Source of the DNA: Reclinomonas americana ATCC 50394
Lineage: Eukaryota; Jakobida; Jakobea; Jakobida
DNA: 29,117 nt
Assembly: GCA_048213135.1 (NCBI GenBank)
Contig: PS015703.1
Span: 1 to 29,117 of the forward strand
Direction of reading: 5' to 3'
Of the stretch, positions 10,259-21,179 are shown in pieces. Position 1 is the stretch's first letter, and each line of letters starts with the position of its first letter. Under the pieces are notes generated by a model. The model did no database searches, was not told the origin of the DNA, and saw nothing but the letters and a program-made list of their open reading frames with translations. The position numbers and the translations under genes are program-made.

Positions 10259-10620
10259 TTGGATATCAAGTTTCCTTTTCCCGAATTCGATGTGCCGTGT
10301 ACGATCGCAGAAAACGCTATGCGTCTATGCAAGTCGTCAAATCCACTGGTCAACCACGCTTATGCGGTGAAGATCGCAGTTCTCGACTTGTTCGGAGCTC
10401 CGAGAGCGAAGACACACACACACACAAGAAACCTGCTGCTGCCTCAAGATTGGTGTCTGTGTTGATGTTTTGAATACGGCTGAACTTGGTCATCAAGACA
10501 GCTGTTGCTTGTTTGTTGGTGAATGAATTTGTTGTTGTTGCTGTGGTGATGGGTATCATCGATATCATGCATCTGTGTTGCTGTCTGGCCATGAATCAGT
10601 AAAGTTGTTGTTGTTGTGGC
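10259..10620 (+). repeat. Dispersed repeat, copy C
   Basis: This copy is continuous and appears the most complete of the family. It matches 665-925 in inverted orientation and 926-997 plus 1127-1196 in direct orientation. A (CA)6 run near 10412-10425 replaces unrelated bases in copy A. It ends in (GTT)n near 10600. The fragment AVKIAVLDLFGAPR can be read in one plus frame here and in one minus frame of copy A. Confidence 0.8.
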
Positions 10621-10763
10621 ACAACCTTGACCCTTGTCAAGACACGTACGCTGCGAGGTCAAGCTTGCTCTGTCTCCACTCTTGTTCCTTTCATCCATGA
10701 CCCATGACCTTTTCAAGTCGAAAGTTGCAGGACGCACGCAAGCTTCCTCTTCATCGTCTATCA

Positions 10764-11603
10764 ATGAGCGTGCTGTGGGCGTTTCTCCGAGAGAGTGTAA
10801 TGGGCCTTCTCGCCTCCGCATTCCCACCTCCACCGACGTTGCCCGAGAGTGCCGTGTTGCAGAGTGTGTGCATGCAAACACACAGTCGTCACTAAGTCAC
10901 TGTCCTCACTCTGCGAGTCACAGCTCGCCCCAACACTGCTCTGAGCATCGCCGCTTCCTCTTCCTCTTCTTCTTCTTCTTCCTCCTCCTCTGCTGCGCAT
11001 CGCTCCTCCGCATCGTGGCAATGTCGCAAGTGCCTGAGCACTGTGTTCACTGTGGGCGAGATGAGCGAGTGTGGCAGTCTGCTCACCAAGATTCTCAACG
11101 TGCAAGACCGTCGCTTTGTGACTGTGACGTGCGAGGAGTGTGGTGAGTGATGNNNNNNNNNNNNNNNNNNNNNNNNNNNNNNNNNNNNNNNNNNNNNNNN
11201 NNNNNNNNNNNNNNNNNNNNNNNNNNNNNNNNNNNNNNNNNNNNNNNNNNNNNNNNNNNNNNNNNNNNNNNNNNNNNNNNNNNNNNNNNNNNNNNNNNNN
11301 NNNNNNNNNNNNNNNNNNNNNNNNNNNNNNNNNNNNNNNNNNNNNNNNNNNNNNNNNNNNNNNNNNNNNNNNNNNNNNNNNNNNNNNNNNNNNNNNNNNN
11401 NNNNNNNNNNNNNNNNNNNNNNNNNNNNNNNNNNNNNNNNNNNNNNNNNNNNNNNNNNNNNNNNNNNNNNNNNNNNNNNNNNNNNNNNNNNNNNNNNNNN
11501 NNNNNNNNNNNNNNNNNNNNNNNNNNNNNNNNNNNNNNNNNNNNNNNNNNNNNNNNNNNNNNNNNNNNNNNNNNNNNNNNNNNNNNNNNNNNNNNNNNNN
11601 NNN

Positions 11604-11682
<79 letters not shown>

Positions 11683-12047
11683 TCTCTCTCTCTTCTCTCT
11701 CTCCTCTCTCTCTCTCTTCTTCTTCTTCTTCTTCTTCTCTTCTTTCTTCTTCTTCTCCTTCTTCTTCTTCTCCTTCTCCTTCTCCTTCTTGTTCTTCTCC
11801 TTCTACTTATTGTTCTTGTTCTTCTTCTTCTTCTTCTTGTTCTTGTTCTTGTTCTTCTTCTCCTACTCCTCCTTCGTCTCCTCCTCCTCCTCCTCTTCCT
11901 TCTTCTTCTTCTTCCCTTCCCCTTCCCCTCCCTTTCCCCCTCCCACCCTTCCCCTTCCCCACCCTTCCCCCCTACCCAGGCTTCACCCAATACTGGGAAC
12001 GCCGACAACCATGGATGACCAACGCCATCGACATGCTGATCCGCTAA
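10764..12047 (+). CDS. Small zinc-ribbon protein (DUF2082-like), interrupted by gap
   Basis: The clear exons are about 10924-11142 and 11980-12047, joined in phase across an intron that contains the gap and a pyrimidine tract. They give WQCRKC ... VGEM ... GSLLTKILNVQDRRF ... TCEECGFTQYWER, which fits the DUF2082 zinc-ribbon pattern: two CxxC knuckles around a GxxxKIxxVQxRxF core. Such proteins are expected to bind one zinc ion; their molecular role is poorly known. A Ser homopolymer of about 12 residues precedes the ribbon. An in-frame stop at about 10891 means the first exon is elsewhere; 10764-10794 (starting MSVLWAFLRE) splices in phase and gives 105 aa, but this is the weakest part of the model. 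Confidence 0.62.
11153..11603. other. Assembly gap (451 N)
   Basis: The run of N lies inside the intron of the zinc-ribbon gene. The neighbouring (CT)n tract probably caused the assembly break. Confidence 0.99.
11604..11979 (+). repeat. Pyrimidine tract, (CT)n then (CTT)n, ending at a splice acceptor
   Basis: About 375 bases are almost purely C and T on the plus strand and run straight into the CTACCCAG acceptor of the zinc-ribbon gene. The Leu/Ser/Phe or Arg/Glu open frames across it are artefacts of the repeat. Confidence 0.95.
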
Positions 12048-12079
12048 TCATTCACCCCTCCTCGGTTCACTCCATTCTA

Positions 12080-15000
12080 CTAGCAATCACCCGCCCCGGG
12101 GCGAGGCCCGCGAGGTGACTGACGCTCGCCAAAAATCTTCGAGTCCCACATTGCCGACGACGAGAGCGACACCGACCGCTGCATGTCACTGTCTGTAGCC
12201 GCCGTGGCGTCGCCCGAGACAACCGAAGCGATGGAGTCGATGCGAACAACGACCGTGTCGGGGTCTTCAGGTTCCGAGACCGCCACCGTGTCGGGCGCAA
12301 GATCTCCTTGCAGCAGTCGCTTAATGGCGGGCGAAAGTACCTGCTTCGACTTTTTGGCGCGCTTCTCGGCCATCTCCAGCGGCGTCTGCCTCTCGTGTGT
12401 GTCGCTCATGGTCACCATGTGCGGGAAACGCTCCACCAGCATGCGAATGATGGTCTACGCCGGTGTAGCGGTGTGAGTGCGAGGCAGAGCGTGTGCGTGT
12501 GTGCGACTGGACACGTGCACTCACCTGGCGGGGGCGAACGAAGGCGGCCGAGTGAAGCAGAGTAAAACCCCACCCAGTGACCTGCTGAAAGATCTCGGGC
12601 GGAATCACGTCGGGTGGCGATTCGAGGAAGACCTTCAGCACCTCACAGTTGCCGGACGCAGCTGCAGTGTGCACTCTGTGTGCATGGTGAGATGCTGGGC
12701 AGTGAACACCCAGCAACGGCGCGTGTGCACGCAACGGAGTACAGTTCTTGCTGTCGGGGATGCAGACAAGTGGCGGTGATCCAGGCGGCGGCGGCAAGTG
12801 CAGCAACCACTGCGCCAAATCACGGGAGCCTTTCCTCGAAGCCGCGCAATGCAGCAGTGTGCGCTCATCAGCCGCACTGTGACGAGCATTGTAGATGGCC
12901 TCTGGTCCAAAGCGCGGATGCTCGGCCACCGCCTTGTGCAGCCGAGGTCCGCACCGATAGCTGGCCAGCACAAGCAACCGATTGATGTTGGTGGCGTCGG
13001 GGTAGTCTTCGTGCGGCCGCTGCTCCATGTGCTCCAGCAGGGAGAATGTCATGCGCGGCTGACCCACTGTGTGTTGCGAGGCAGCGGGTAAGATGAGAAG
13101 ACGAGGTGATAAGTGATGCACGCAGTGCGCAACTGCCAGCCGCCCAGTCAATCGGCAACTCAAGCTCCGGACTAGCGTCGAATTGGCTCTGCGAGCGAGA
13201 AGCTGCACCTGGTGAAGCCAAGACACCAACTGGAGCCCCCTTCAGCGGCGGAGTGTTTGGCGGTCGTCGAGCATACAGCAGATTCGGATCGATCCGCAGC
13301 AACAGGTTCATCGTTTGCAGATTGCCATCGGTGTCCCACCCAGCGCACAAGTGTGCCGCATTACGCGACAGCATGTCACTACAAATACACGCGAAATGGT
13401 AAGGTATTTGCCAAGCAAAAGCGATCTCTCCAGTGTCGACGTACCGCTCATGCAATGCTGTCACCAGCAGGTCGCGCCTGTCGACTTGTTCACTCGAAAG
13501 GAAGGCGTCTACCGACCGGATAATGCACTCGCGACCTAAAATGCGCGGTGAGTAAGTGGTCACGCACGCACACAAAGAAACAGACGCTGCAACACACCCC
13601 ACATCGAGGCAACCGAGATCACATTGTGACCGCGCAAGTTGCACACGGTCATCAACTGGGGATCCGTCCGCAGCAGCTCCATCACCACATCGACGTGGCC
13701 TTGTCGAGCGGCCAAGTGAACTATGTGTGCGGCGCACGCAAAACGATGAGTACCAGAACAGGTAGAGGGTGCAGATGACACATGCACGCACTCGGCAAGT
13801 TGCCGGATGTGTTTGGTTCGCGAACACTTGCGCCGTGTCTAATGAGTGCCCGCACGGCTTCCACATGACCACTGCCAATGTAAAAGTCAGTACTCACAGT
13901 CTATCCAGGGAAAGGGGCAGGCGATGGGAAGCGCAACTTGGTGGCCGCCACGTGCAGCGGCGTGTCACCACTGTTGCCGAGTTTTGCATGCAGCAAGGAT
14001 AGACGCGGATCCGCTGGCGCCTCCATTCCCTCAACAACGGCGTGCAATGACGCAGAGGGAATGGTCGCGATCAGCGCGTCGATCATCTGCACATGGCCAT
14101 CGAAGGCGAGCCAATGCAGTGGAGTGTAGCCGAGCTTGTAGTCTTCACAGATGCGGAACTGGTGGCCGGCATACTGCAACAGGGTGATAAATGCCGCACT
14201 GTCGACTGGCAAATCACGCCAACGAGCAAAGGAGCGCGCAGCCATCGGGAACTCCTCCAGGAACGAACTGAGCACTTTGCAGATGCTGTTGCTGACGGAT
14301 GCCGTAAACGGTTCCATGAGCAGCAGAAACTCGTCCAGTTGATCAATCCACAGATCGTCATCGCCCTCCGGTGCTGCAATGTCTCGTCCAGGTCAGTAGA
14401 GCGACAAGAGACACAGAAATGGACCAGACATGTAACGCACGTGGAGTGCAGCACCACGCATAGACTCCAAACGGAATGAGCATTGCTTCGAATTCGCTGC
14501 AGAGAAGATCAGTGCTGTTCGCGTTCAGTTGGGGCGACCGCATCTTCAGCTTCCAGATATCGACCAGAACTTGTGCCTGTACACGAGAGTGAGGCGCGCT
14601 TCAATGACTGTGCGGCTGTTGATCGCCAGTCATCAAGCCATCAAACGTACCATGGATCTCCAGTATCCAGCAGGCTCACCGGCGCCACTTGACGACGAGG
14701 CTGTCGGCGACGATGCCCCTTGTGGCTGCCGTGGGTCCAATGCGGCCATGCGGAAAAGGTCGACCCTCGCGTCATGCAAGAATGGAAAGCGCGTCAAGTA
14801 CGAGCGACCGCGCAGCTCGACGTAGCGGGCGGCGGCATCCACAAGCTTTCGCTGCAATCAACCAACACGACGCTTGGTGAGACTGATACAACGGGAGTGA
14901 GACACACGGCAGCAGCGCGCAGCAAACCGATTTCTTCTCCCAGTGGTTGAACCAACGGTCGCAGAACTGATGCCACAGAGCAGAGACCAATGCTTGGCAC

Positions 15001-18000
15001 AACTGCCCAGAAGGATGCAAGAAACAGTAGTATTCATGACCACGGTCGAGCTCCGACAGCCAGCGAGCGAGAGGAGGCACAATCCGCAGGGTCTCCACAG
15101 ACTCCTACACAAAAGCCAAGGGTCAGCGGGAGCGCATTAACAACATGCGTGGCTGTGGCGCAGGCGCACCGAGCACACAACGCCGAGATCGTCAGAGGAT
15201 CGGCGAATCAAAAACCGCTCAGTGTACGAGAGGCAACGCTTCAGGCTCCTGGCGTCCCAGCGACTTCTCGGCTGAAGCATGAACAATGCGTCGAGCAGTT
15301 CCTTTTCCGACAACGGTGTTGGCGATGCTGTCACAAAAACAAATGACGGTCAGCTCCCTCGCGCATGGCGCTGATAATTGCGGCTGTGGTGCCTCACGCA
15401 ACTCAGCAGCACTTCGAACATGGGTTGCACTTCAGCGAATGAAACCCTGCTGGGATCCAGTGCGAGTGATGGAGACAAATCTGCAATGGGCACTGGCGAC
15501 GGCGCCGGAGTCGATGACACGCATCGAGAAAGCCGCTGCACAATTTCCTCAACAAGAAGTGCTTGTGGAGTGCGGAGTCCAATTCCCAGCTTCTCGGCAA
15601 TCTTCTTGCACTGTCCAACTTTCGAGTAGTCAGCAGCAAACAGTGCCGGTGGCTCCTCAATCTCGTTGAGTTTCTCCGACATTTGGTCCATACGAGCCGG
15701 ATCGAGACCGAGACCACCCAAGACGTCAAGCCATGAGATGCCTGGCACCTCGCTCTCGTCCTCAAAGCTGAAGTTGGAAAACGACTGCACAAACATTTCT
15801 TCGTAGATGGTATCGAGCTGCACAAAGAGAATCAGCACTGATCAATGCGGACAGACAGTGTCACACACATACCTCCTTTGGCAGGTGCTTCAGATCGGAC
15901 GTGGAACTGGCCACAATCTCCAGAATCTTGCTCAGGTAACGGAAGTTGTGGTTCGCCACGCGGCACAATTCGCACTGGCCGAGACGCACTCGCAACTCCT
16001 GTGTGGCTGCTGATGAGTCTCGTGAATTGTTGGCTTTCGGTGCCCACTTTTTGACGGCGTGGCGCAGCCGAGGGTCTTCATCAACGGTGTGCCGGACGAA
16101 TTCCTCCGCATCCGATCGACTCTCCTTGTCTTTCGGATCACCCAGTGCCTTCGCGGTGAATGTCACCTGTAATGCACGGCGGTCAGAAAGCCATTGGTAT
16201 GTCGACTGACTCGCAAAAACGGTGACTCACCGATGGAGCTGCATGCAAGTACGAATGCGCCGCGGCTGACGATGAGGAAGCCGCGTCACAACGTAATAAG
16301 TTGTGCAGGAGTTCCATGTAGTCATCGGCCACAGTGAACACCAATCGGATCCACTGCGGAAAGTCGGCAACCCTGCACAACAGAGTGAGAGAGCAACGAT
16401 GAGCATACGCACAAGAGAAAGACGGGGACAAGGAAGAGTGCAAACGAACATTTGACGCATGAGCCTCAACAGCTGCTTGTACGATTCACGCGCTTCTTCG
16501 GGCACCCTGTCCTCGGCCACGAGTCCATCAATGACAAGAATCATGGGCTGTGTGCGCACATACACAAACAGAGTGAATTAGTCCATTGGATGGCGCGCCA
16601 AGCACACTGCAGCTAGGTACCTGTCGACGCGTGTCTGGTAGGTAGGCGAGAGGGTCCTTGACGAGCCACGTCCAGTCTGCAGAACGCTCATTGTCGTACA
16701 CGTCACCATTCTCGCGGAGAACGGAGGCCAGAGTTTCACGGAAGTTGGGAACGGTGCGAAGAAACATGGAGGTCACGCTCCGAATGAACATGTCGGTTGT
16801 CAGTGAGCGCGTCTCGCTGGCGTTCACAATGTAGAAACCCGCGATGCGATCCACCGGAACGACAATGTTATCGTAGAAGAAATCACCCTGCAAATGCGTG
16901 CATTAGCAATAGACAGCGAGTGTTCTGCCGAGTACAGGACGACCACGCACCTCAACATCGGTGTCGACACCTGGATACTTGTTGTGGACCAGAAACTTGT
17001 GGGCGATCTCGCACACCAACGCCGTCTTGCCGACGCCAACACCACCGTGCAACAGCAAGACGGGTCGTGGTCCATCCGCACACGAGGCTGATGCCGACGG
17101 GTGAGACGACGACGGGAGAGGCGACTGGTCGCCAGTGCGGAAGTCTTCGATGGCGGCAAACACTGATCGACGACCGAAAAACGCGTTGCCTCGCCATCGC
17201 AGCAGATTCTTCTGGTACAACACAGCCTGCGAGTGACCATCCATGTTCTGTGACACCCTGTCGCTGCGCAGCGGAGGGCTAACGCGGATGTAATATGATG
17301 TGGGTGGTGATGCGAGTATCGTCGCGGTTGAGAGAAACACGAAGAAGCTCACCATGCACGATAGGCACTCGTCTCATACTCGCCGCGCACCACTGAAATG
17401 AATGGATGCTTCAAGAGCTCGTCCACCGTGGCCCGCTCCGATCTGGCACACGAGTGAAAATGAATGAGGCACGCATGAGCGAGATAGGCGGGGGCGCGGA
17501 CGCAACGGTTCTTCAACGAAGCACCGACTCAAAAAGCTCTTGGCCTCATCGCTAATGTCGTCGGGGATCTCAGGCAGAGCATTGGGCTCCGGGATGTTCA
17601 TGTTGCCGTTGGTGAGCATCTGCATACAAAGAAACGTGTTTGTCAGCGAATGATTGACGGCGCAGCACTCAGATAAGCGGGAAAACTGCAGTACCTCGAC
17701 AACAATGAAGCCGAGCGACCAAATGTCACTGAGCACCGTCGCACTGTGTTGCTTGCGAACCTGGAGAGAGTCACAGGTAAGGCATCACTGGGGAAGTGCT
17801 TGTGAGTCGACAAACAGTAGATGCACCTCTGCCAATACAAGAGATTTGAGTGAGCAAGTCACTAGCAGAAAGCAAGTATGTTATGCAGACAAACCTGGCG
17901 CCATGGCAAACGGGGATCCGCGGAACGTTTGGCGGGCATTGTAGGCTGCAGTTGGAATGGTCTTGCTCGTACCTGCCCACTGCGATGAGACGACAGAGCG

Positions 18001-19364
18001 AGGCGAAAAAGGAGACATTTCGAACACACCGAAGTCAAGCAGCCGCAATCGCACGACGCTCTTCAGCTTAGAGCCTTGCCTACGCGCTCGCTCCGATCGC
18101 CTGACGTACTCGACTACCACATTCTCGGACTGCAGGCGACATAGGATCAGTTGACATTGCAGGTGGAAACATTCGTCGCAGGAGTATTGCACCTTCAAGT
18201 CTCGATGCTGTCGTCAACGAAAGGGGTGAGATTATGAGGCACTGCACGAGAGGAAGAATCGAGTGGGGAAACAACACGAACCACCAGCTTCAGCTCCTGC
18301 AAGTGATGCAGCGCTTTGAGAAGCTGCCAAGTGAAGTGCGCCTGCAGCAGCAGCAGCAGAACCGATGCAAAGATGAGATACGAGACAGGAAGGGTGAAGA
18401 AAATCGTCACAGTGCTCACCGCTTGTCCCTCGTCCATTTCGTACCGCTGGATGAAGGAGAAGAGACTGCCCCCTTCGTAGAGCTCCGTCACTGTGCATCG
18501 CACAACGTCAGATCCACCACAACTGAACAGTGCGTGCTCAACCAACATCACCCGCACCGAGATAAGAGACTCCGGATCTGGCACGCAATGGCCGCTCCAG
18601 AATGTACGAGTCGCACAGATTCTCCTGTGGGCACTCCTGCAGCTTCTGTAACGCCTCCCGCTCCCTTTCCACATCCTCCGGTCGTGTCTACGCGCAATCG
18701 TTACACGAAAAGGAAAGGAAGAAGGTCCACAGAAGCAATCGTCGCCAACGTACCCCTGTTCGTGCCTGCGGACTGTTGTCCACCAGAATACGCTTGACCA
18801 CTGCCCATCGCGGAGGCTCGCCCGGTGGCATGTGATGATGCATTGGCGACGCAACGGCCTCCATGCGAGAAGGCGACGGAGCAGCCGCGGACGACGAAGA
18901 AGAGCCCATGGAGGACGGAGACAGGGGTGATGGATCGGGAATTATCACTGCCGAGGGCGCCCATGCCACTCCCTCTGATGCAGACTTGAATTCGGCAGTC
19001 CTCGCAGCTGCGTCCGTGGCCGAGGGGAACACGGGAGGTGGTGCGCACGCGTAGGAGGAGGATGCGGGTGGGGAGGAGGACGAGGAGGCGCCGGAGAGGG
19101 AGGCAGGGTCGACCCAGCGAGGTTCGCCAACCACGGGGACTTTGAAGACGGTGCCTATGGTGTGCGCATGTGATCAGAGCAGGGAGAAAAGAGAGAGAGA
19201 GCGAGAAGGGGAAGAGGAGAGACACACACCGAACTGGCCACCGTCGAGGTTTATCCACTTCTTGTCGTCTGTGCATGGAGTGAGAGTGAGAATGCGCAGG
19301 GAGCACAGAGAGAGTGTGCGTGTTGAGAGAAAGCACCATCTTCCAAGTGAACGACCCACGGCAT
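12080..19364 (-). CDS. Protein kinase-STAND NTPase-ankyrin repeat receptor, 30 exons
   Basis: Exons (minus): 19364-19337, 19268-19230, 19154-18754, 18687-18608, 18522-18420, 18341-18282, 18207-18193, 18129-17973, 17945-17895, 17828-17827, 17760-17695, 17619-17507, 17442-17353, 17257-16951, 16887-16621, 16547-16450, 16372-16231, 16166-15873, 15817-15403, 15327-15170, 15104-14928, 14851-14651, 14576-14441, 14373-13938, 13871-13792, 13720-13598, 13535-13209, 13066-12731, 12673-12525, 12454-12080. All join in phase to 1741 aa. Kinase, residues 10-400: GGQFGTVFKV loop, AVVK with K143 after a Ser/Pro-rich insert, TELYEGGSL hinge, HRDLKSEN 238-245, DFG 274-276, APE 310-312, ELLKHPFI. All catalytic residues are present. 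STAND NTPase: FFGRRSVF near 428, Walker A GGVGVGKT 473-480, Walker B MILVIDG with D600, QWIRLVFT sensor region; closest in style to NPHP3/TANC NTPases. Ankyrin repeats run from about 1190 to 1640 (TPLHWLAFDGH, TPLHVAATNGH, IHLAARQGH, TPLLHTAAASGN). Probable cytosolic sensor kinase. Confidence 0.85.
17827..17828 (-). other. Candidate 2-nt microexon completing the kinase APE motif
   Basis: The preceding exon ends GCG CCA G|GTTTGT and the next begins after CTCTCCAG with GTT CGC. Direct joining breaks the frame. Between them, TATTGGCAG|AG|GTGCAT offers a good acceptor, two bases and a donor; including AG gives MAPE-V and restores phase. The two flanking introns would each be 66 nt, a normal length for this gene. 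Confidence 0.55.
18193..18207 (-). other. 15-nt exon coding HRDLK of the kinase
   Basis: Acceptor CGACAG, then five codons for HRDLK, then donor GTGCAA. Both flanking introns are phase 0 (74 and 63 nt). The catalytic loop is thus on its own tiny exon, so skipping it would leave an in-frame but catalytically dead kinase. Confidence 0.75.
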
Positions 19365-19478
19365 TGTCTGACCGCTTCGTGTGCGTGCGTAATGCCGGAT
19401 TTGCTCCGTTCATGTCCTGTCATCATGTCGCGTTTCATTTTGTGTGGAAAACGCTTTCTCTCTCTCTTGCTTTCTTTC
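19365..19478. other. Short spacer between lysozyme and kinase-STAND genes
   Basis: Only 114 bases lie between the lysozyme stop and the kinase start, both on the minus strand. This must hold a polyadenylation region and a promoter, or the genes are co-transcribed. I see no clear signal for either. Confidence 0.6.
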
Positions 19479-20042
19479 TCAAGGGTAATAGTCGACATCG
19501 GCGTCGAAACCACAGCCGTTGGTCAGGTGGTCGTCGTACTGCTTCATGGCCGGTTGAGACCAGCCCTGCATGGTATCAAACATGATTGTGTAAGCAAATC
19601 AGACGTGTCGGCGGATTGCATGCATGTGGCGAGTGTGCAGACGCAACTCCGAAGGCGTGGAAGTTGTTGTAATTCTGCGTTGGGAACACACGTGAGAGAT
19701 TAGTCTCGGTGACTGCAAAGAGAGAATGTGCGGACGGAGTCACCTGCTGCCCATCCCACGCCGCGTACCACAACGGGTGGCTGCTCACGCTGGTGCAGCT
19801 TTTGCCCGGAATGCGGCCCCACATGTATGTGGAGGCGTACACACCTGCGGTGGGAAGATGGTCAGTCGAAACCCATGAGGAAGGGGGAAAAGAGAGGTAA
19901 ACGAACCGACTTGACGGCCATGAGCGCCAATAGCGTTGGCCAGGTCGGCCAGGTACTCGCAGTTGGAGGCGTAGTCGGTGCCCCAGCCGCAGTTGTCGCT
20001 TGGGTTGTCCTCAATGTCGAGCCACACCATGCCGTACTTGAT
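19479..20042 (-). CDS. GH25 lysozyme-like protein, 3' part (N-terminus in gap)
   Basis: Exons (minus) 20042-19907, 19844-19744, 19674-19648 and 19565-19479 join in phase to 116 codons plus stop. They read KYGMVWLDIEDNPSDNCGW, then a helix, GVYASTYMW, HPLWYAAWDG, NYNNFHAFGGWSQPAMKQYD and a final GFDADVDYYP. The DIED acidic motif, the WYAAWD strand and the terminal QYD...DxDVDY pattern are those of GH25 muramidases, close in style to the lysozymes of amoebae. The enzyme would cleave peptidoglycan between N-acetylmuramic acid and N-acetylglucosamine, probably secreted or in phagolysosomes to digest bacteria. About 80-100 N-terminal residues, including any signal peptide, must lie in the 645-base gap, as the next plus-strand gene begins just past it. 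Intron 20043 upward holds a minisatellite. Confidence 0.87.
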
Positions 20043-20104
20043 CTGGGATGGAAAAAGGGAATGTGAGTGGAGGCCAAGAGGGGAAAGGGAAGGGGAGGAA
20101 GAGG

Positions 20105-20534
20105 GGAAAGGGAAGGGGAGGGAAGGGAGTGCACAAAGAGGAGCGACAAGACTGCCACTGGAATGCGCATGGAACAGCACAGAGGAGAGGGAGGGGGTAG
20201 GGGAGGGAAGGGAGGGGAATGCAAGCGGACGACACCACGAAGCATGAACGGCAGAGCACACAATCGAGAGCAACAAGGCTGCCACTGGAATGTGCATGGA
20301 ACAACAGAGGTGAGGCAACCGAGGTGACACGAGAAGAGAGGGAGGAAGAGCGAAGAGTGCAAGTGGAGAAAGACGAAGTCTGGCAAACGACGGAACGAAG
20401 AGAGGATGACAGAGCACACAACTGGGAGAAGCAAGGATGCCACTGAGGAGAGGGAGGGGGGAAGGAAGGGAGGGAGAGAGGCATGGTGGCTGATGGGGAA
20501 TAGAGCACACAAAGAGGAGCGACAAGGCTGCCAC
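20105..20534. repeat. Minisatellite in the lysozyme intron, running into the gap
   Basis: Units that share a core like GCAAGGCTGCCACTGGAATG, preceded by AGAGCACACAA, occur near 20130, 20254, 20411 and 20504, separated by variable G/A-rich filler. The last copy is cut by the N run, so the array probably continues in the gap. Confidence 0.8.
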
Positions 20535-21179
20535 NNNNNNNNNNNNNNNNNNNNNNNNNNNNNNNNNNNNNNNNNNNNNNNNNNNNNNNNNNNNNNNNNN
20601 NNNNNNNNNNNNNNNNNNNNNNNNNNNNNNNNNNNNNNNNNNNNNNNNNNNNNNNNNNNNNNNNNNNNNNNNNNNNNNNNNNNNNNNNNNNNNNNNNNNN
20701 NNNNNNNNNNNNNNNNNNNNNNNNNNNNNNNNNNNNNNNNNNNNNNNNNNNNNNNNNNNNNNNNNNNNNNNNNNNNNNNNNNNNNNNNNNNNNNNNNNNN
20801 NNNNNNNNNNNNNNNNNNNNNNNNNNNNNNNNNNNNNNNNNNNNNNNNNNNNNNNNNNNNNNNNNNNNNNNNNNNNNNNNNNNNNNNNNNNNNNNNNNNN
20901 NNNNNNNNNNNNNNNNNNNNNNNNNNNNNNNNNNNNNNNNNNNNNNNNNNNNNNNNNNNNNNNNNNNNNNNNNNNNNNNNNNNNNNNNNNNNNNNNNNNN
21001 NNNNNNNNNNNNNNNNNNNNNNNNNNNNNNNNNNNNNNNNNNNNNNNNNNNNNNNNNNNNNNNNNNNNNNNNNNNNNNNNNNNNNNNNNNNNNNNNNNNN
21101 NNNNNNNNNNNNNNNNNNNNNNNNNNNNNNNNNNNNNNNNNNNNNNNNNNNNNNNNNNNNNNNNNNNNNNNNNNNNNNN
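20535..21179. other. Assembly gap (645 N)
   Basis: The gap hides the 5' end of the lysozyme gene, the 5' end of the divergent plus-strand gene, and whatever promoter they share. Confidence 0.99.

Noticed and set aside
11604-12018. Poly-Leu, poly-Phe/Ser and poly-Arg frames
   Set aside because: They only translate the (CT)n and (CTT)n tract and run across N bases.
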